From Pseudanabaena sp. UWO311 (GTDB taxonomy: Bacteria > Cyanobacteriota > Cyanobacteriia > Pseudanabaenales > Pseudanabaenaceae): 64,000 nucleotides of DNA. This document shows positions 63,043 to 64,000 of this stretch, one piece after another. The notes below the pieces were generated by a model. It was not told the DNA's origin and made no database searches. It saw only the letters and a program-made list of their open reading frames with translations. A program made the translations under genes and the position numbers. Where the stretch lies: positions 1 through 64,000 of the forward strand of contig NZ_SJEE01000007.1 of assembly GCF_006937785.1 (NCBI RefSeq), given 5' to 3'. Each line of letters starts with the position of its first letter. Within the stretch, counting starts at the first letter, position 1.

Positions 63043-64000
63043 ATGAATAACCAAGTGGATACCGCAAATTTAGACGAACTGCCGCCTAAACTGCCACTGA
63101 TCCAGATGTTTCGGATCGGATTATTTCAAATGGGCTTAGGGATTATGTCTTTGCTGATTGCTGGGCTGCTTAATCGCCTGATGATCAACGAATTGACAAT
63201 TCCTGCCACCCTCGCGGCAGGGTTTATTGCCATGCCTCTATTTGTGTCACCGACGCGAGTCTGGTTTGGGCAGACCTCCGACGCTAAAACTATATTTGGA
63301 ACGCATCGCTCAGGATATGTCTGGATTGGAGCAGTGGTGTTTGCGATCATTGCCTTTTTGCTTACACAGGTAATGTGGAAGTTGGGACTTAGCGTTCATG
63401 AGATTGGCTGGAATGGAATTACCTATGCATGGGCAGTTTTGCTTGGTGCAATGTTCGCTATTTATGGAATGGCAATTAGTTTTAGTTCCACTCCTTTTGC
63501 AGCATTGTTAGTGGATATATCCGATGAAGAGGATCGCTCAAAATTAGTTGGGATCGTCTGGTCGATGCTCATGGTGGGCATTGTGATTGGCGCGATCGCA
63601 GTTTCAAGACTTCTGCCCTGTACTGGTGCGCCGCCTAGTGATGTGTCAATTTATGCAAATAGCGATCGCCTTGCTCAGCTGCAAAAAGCAATTAATTTTG
63701 TATTCATCATCATTCCTGTTGCCGTAGTTGGACTGTCTTTTTTTGCAACCTATGGCGTTGAGCAAAAATATTCTCGATACAAATTGCGTGTTGCTCAAAA
63801 TCATATTCTCAATGGAACTACCGCCACAGAAGATAAACTCAGTCTTGGTAGGGCTTTGCTCGTATTAACTGCTAGTAAACAGACTGGTTTATTCTTCTCA
63901 TTTTTGCTAATGATGACCATCGGCATTTTTATGCAAGATGCGATTATGGAACCATTTGGCGGCGCAGTATTTGGAATGAGCATTTGTGCGACTACCCAGC
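63043..64000 (+). CDS. BCH/PucC-family transporter, 3' truncated by window
   Basis: The first about 319 residues of a major-facilitator-type membrane protein. Seen: MFRIGLFQMGLGIMSLLIAG, NRLMINELTIPATLAAGFIAMP, FGQTSDAKTIFGTHRSGYVW (the loop 2-3 region), and several further hydrophobic segments. The family includes bacteriochlorophyll-cluster PucC/LhaA and cyanobacterial homologues thought to move or assemble chlorophyll or its proteins. The start is ATG 63043 after a CAAACG context. The frame is still open at the window end. Confidence 0.9.
   Translation, partial: MNNQVDTANLDELPPKLPLIQMFRIGLFQMGLGIMSLLIAGLLNRLMINELTIPATLAAGFIAMPLFVSPTRVWFGQTSDAKTIFGTHRSGYVWIGAVVFAIIAFLLTQVMWKLGLSVHEIGWNGITYAWAVLLGAMFAIYGMAISFSSTPFAALLVDISDEEDRSKLVGIVWSMLMVGIVIGAIAVSRLLPCTGAPPSDVSIYANSDRLAQLQKAINFVFIIIPVAVVGLSFFATYGVEQKYSRYKLRVAQNHILNGTTATEDKLSLGRALLVLTASKQTGLFFSFLLMMTIGIFMQDAIMEPFGGAVFGMSICATTQ

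Overview
The window is chromosomal DNA of a cyanobacterium. The octamer GCGATCGC (HIP1) is scattered through nearly all genes. The gene set is cyanobacterial: aldehyde-deformylating oxygenase plus acyl-ACP reductase, a PilM-N-O-Q cluster without PilP, CsaB, a short EF-Ts, a fibrillin/PAP protein, and a PucC-family transporter at the right edge. Gene order and the AT-leaning base composition suggest a Pseudanabaena-like filamentous genus, but that is inference. No phage, transposase gene or CRISPR array was recognised.

Left part (1-13.4 kb): the alkane pair ado-aar, a CBS/PAS hybrid histidine kinase with a disturbed start, a Pilin_GH-like secreted protein, a beta-hydroxyacid dehydrogenase, an aspartate-type aminotransferase, an SGNH hydrolase, a PNPOx-family protein, hisG, a TPR protein, two small coiled-coil proteins and tRNA-Thr(GGT). 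Next (13.4-26.7 kb): type IV pilus genes pilM-N-O-Q on the minus strand (pilM carries an apparent 3' frameshift), a DUF4168-like protein, prfB with a programmed +1 frameshift, two tandem FHA proteins, csaB, tsf, an eIF1/SUI1-like protein and a Uma2 nuclease-like protein. At 26.8-35.6 kb: a phosphoketolase, histidine phosphatase and acetate kinase cluster, sulfate adenylyltransferase, an ankyrin protein, a WecA/TagO-type sugar-phosphate transferase, and a short alternative rpmJ.

Two accessory blocks stand out. At 35.7-42.1 kb, three minus-strand genes form a compact lipid/polyketide cluster: a fatty acyl-AMP ligase fused to a carrier protein, a cytochrome P450, and a ketosynthase-carrier-thioesterase protein that lacks an acyltransferase. 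At 42.4-59.05 kb, six minus-strand genes for exported proteins form one probable operon: DUF11-type repeat proteins, a CnaB/SdrD-B-like protein, a 1672-residue predicted outer-membrane barrel protein with OmpA-like parts, and a beta-helix protein with an OmpA domain. A decayed paralogue fragment follows it. The right end holds a fibrillin protein, an MscS channel, a secreted ankyrin protein and the 5' part of a PucC-type gene.

A feature of the whole window is a large set of long, nearly perfect inverted repeats, often closed by GAA or AAA triloops. Many serve as (bidirectional) terminators and even encode stop codons, but several lie between divergent genes where nothing needs terminating. 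A second, multi-hairpin repeat occurs three times and supplies the 3' end of hisG.
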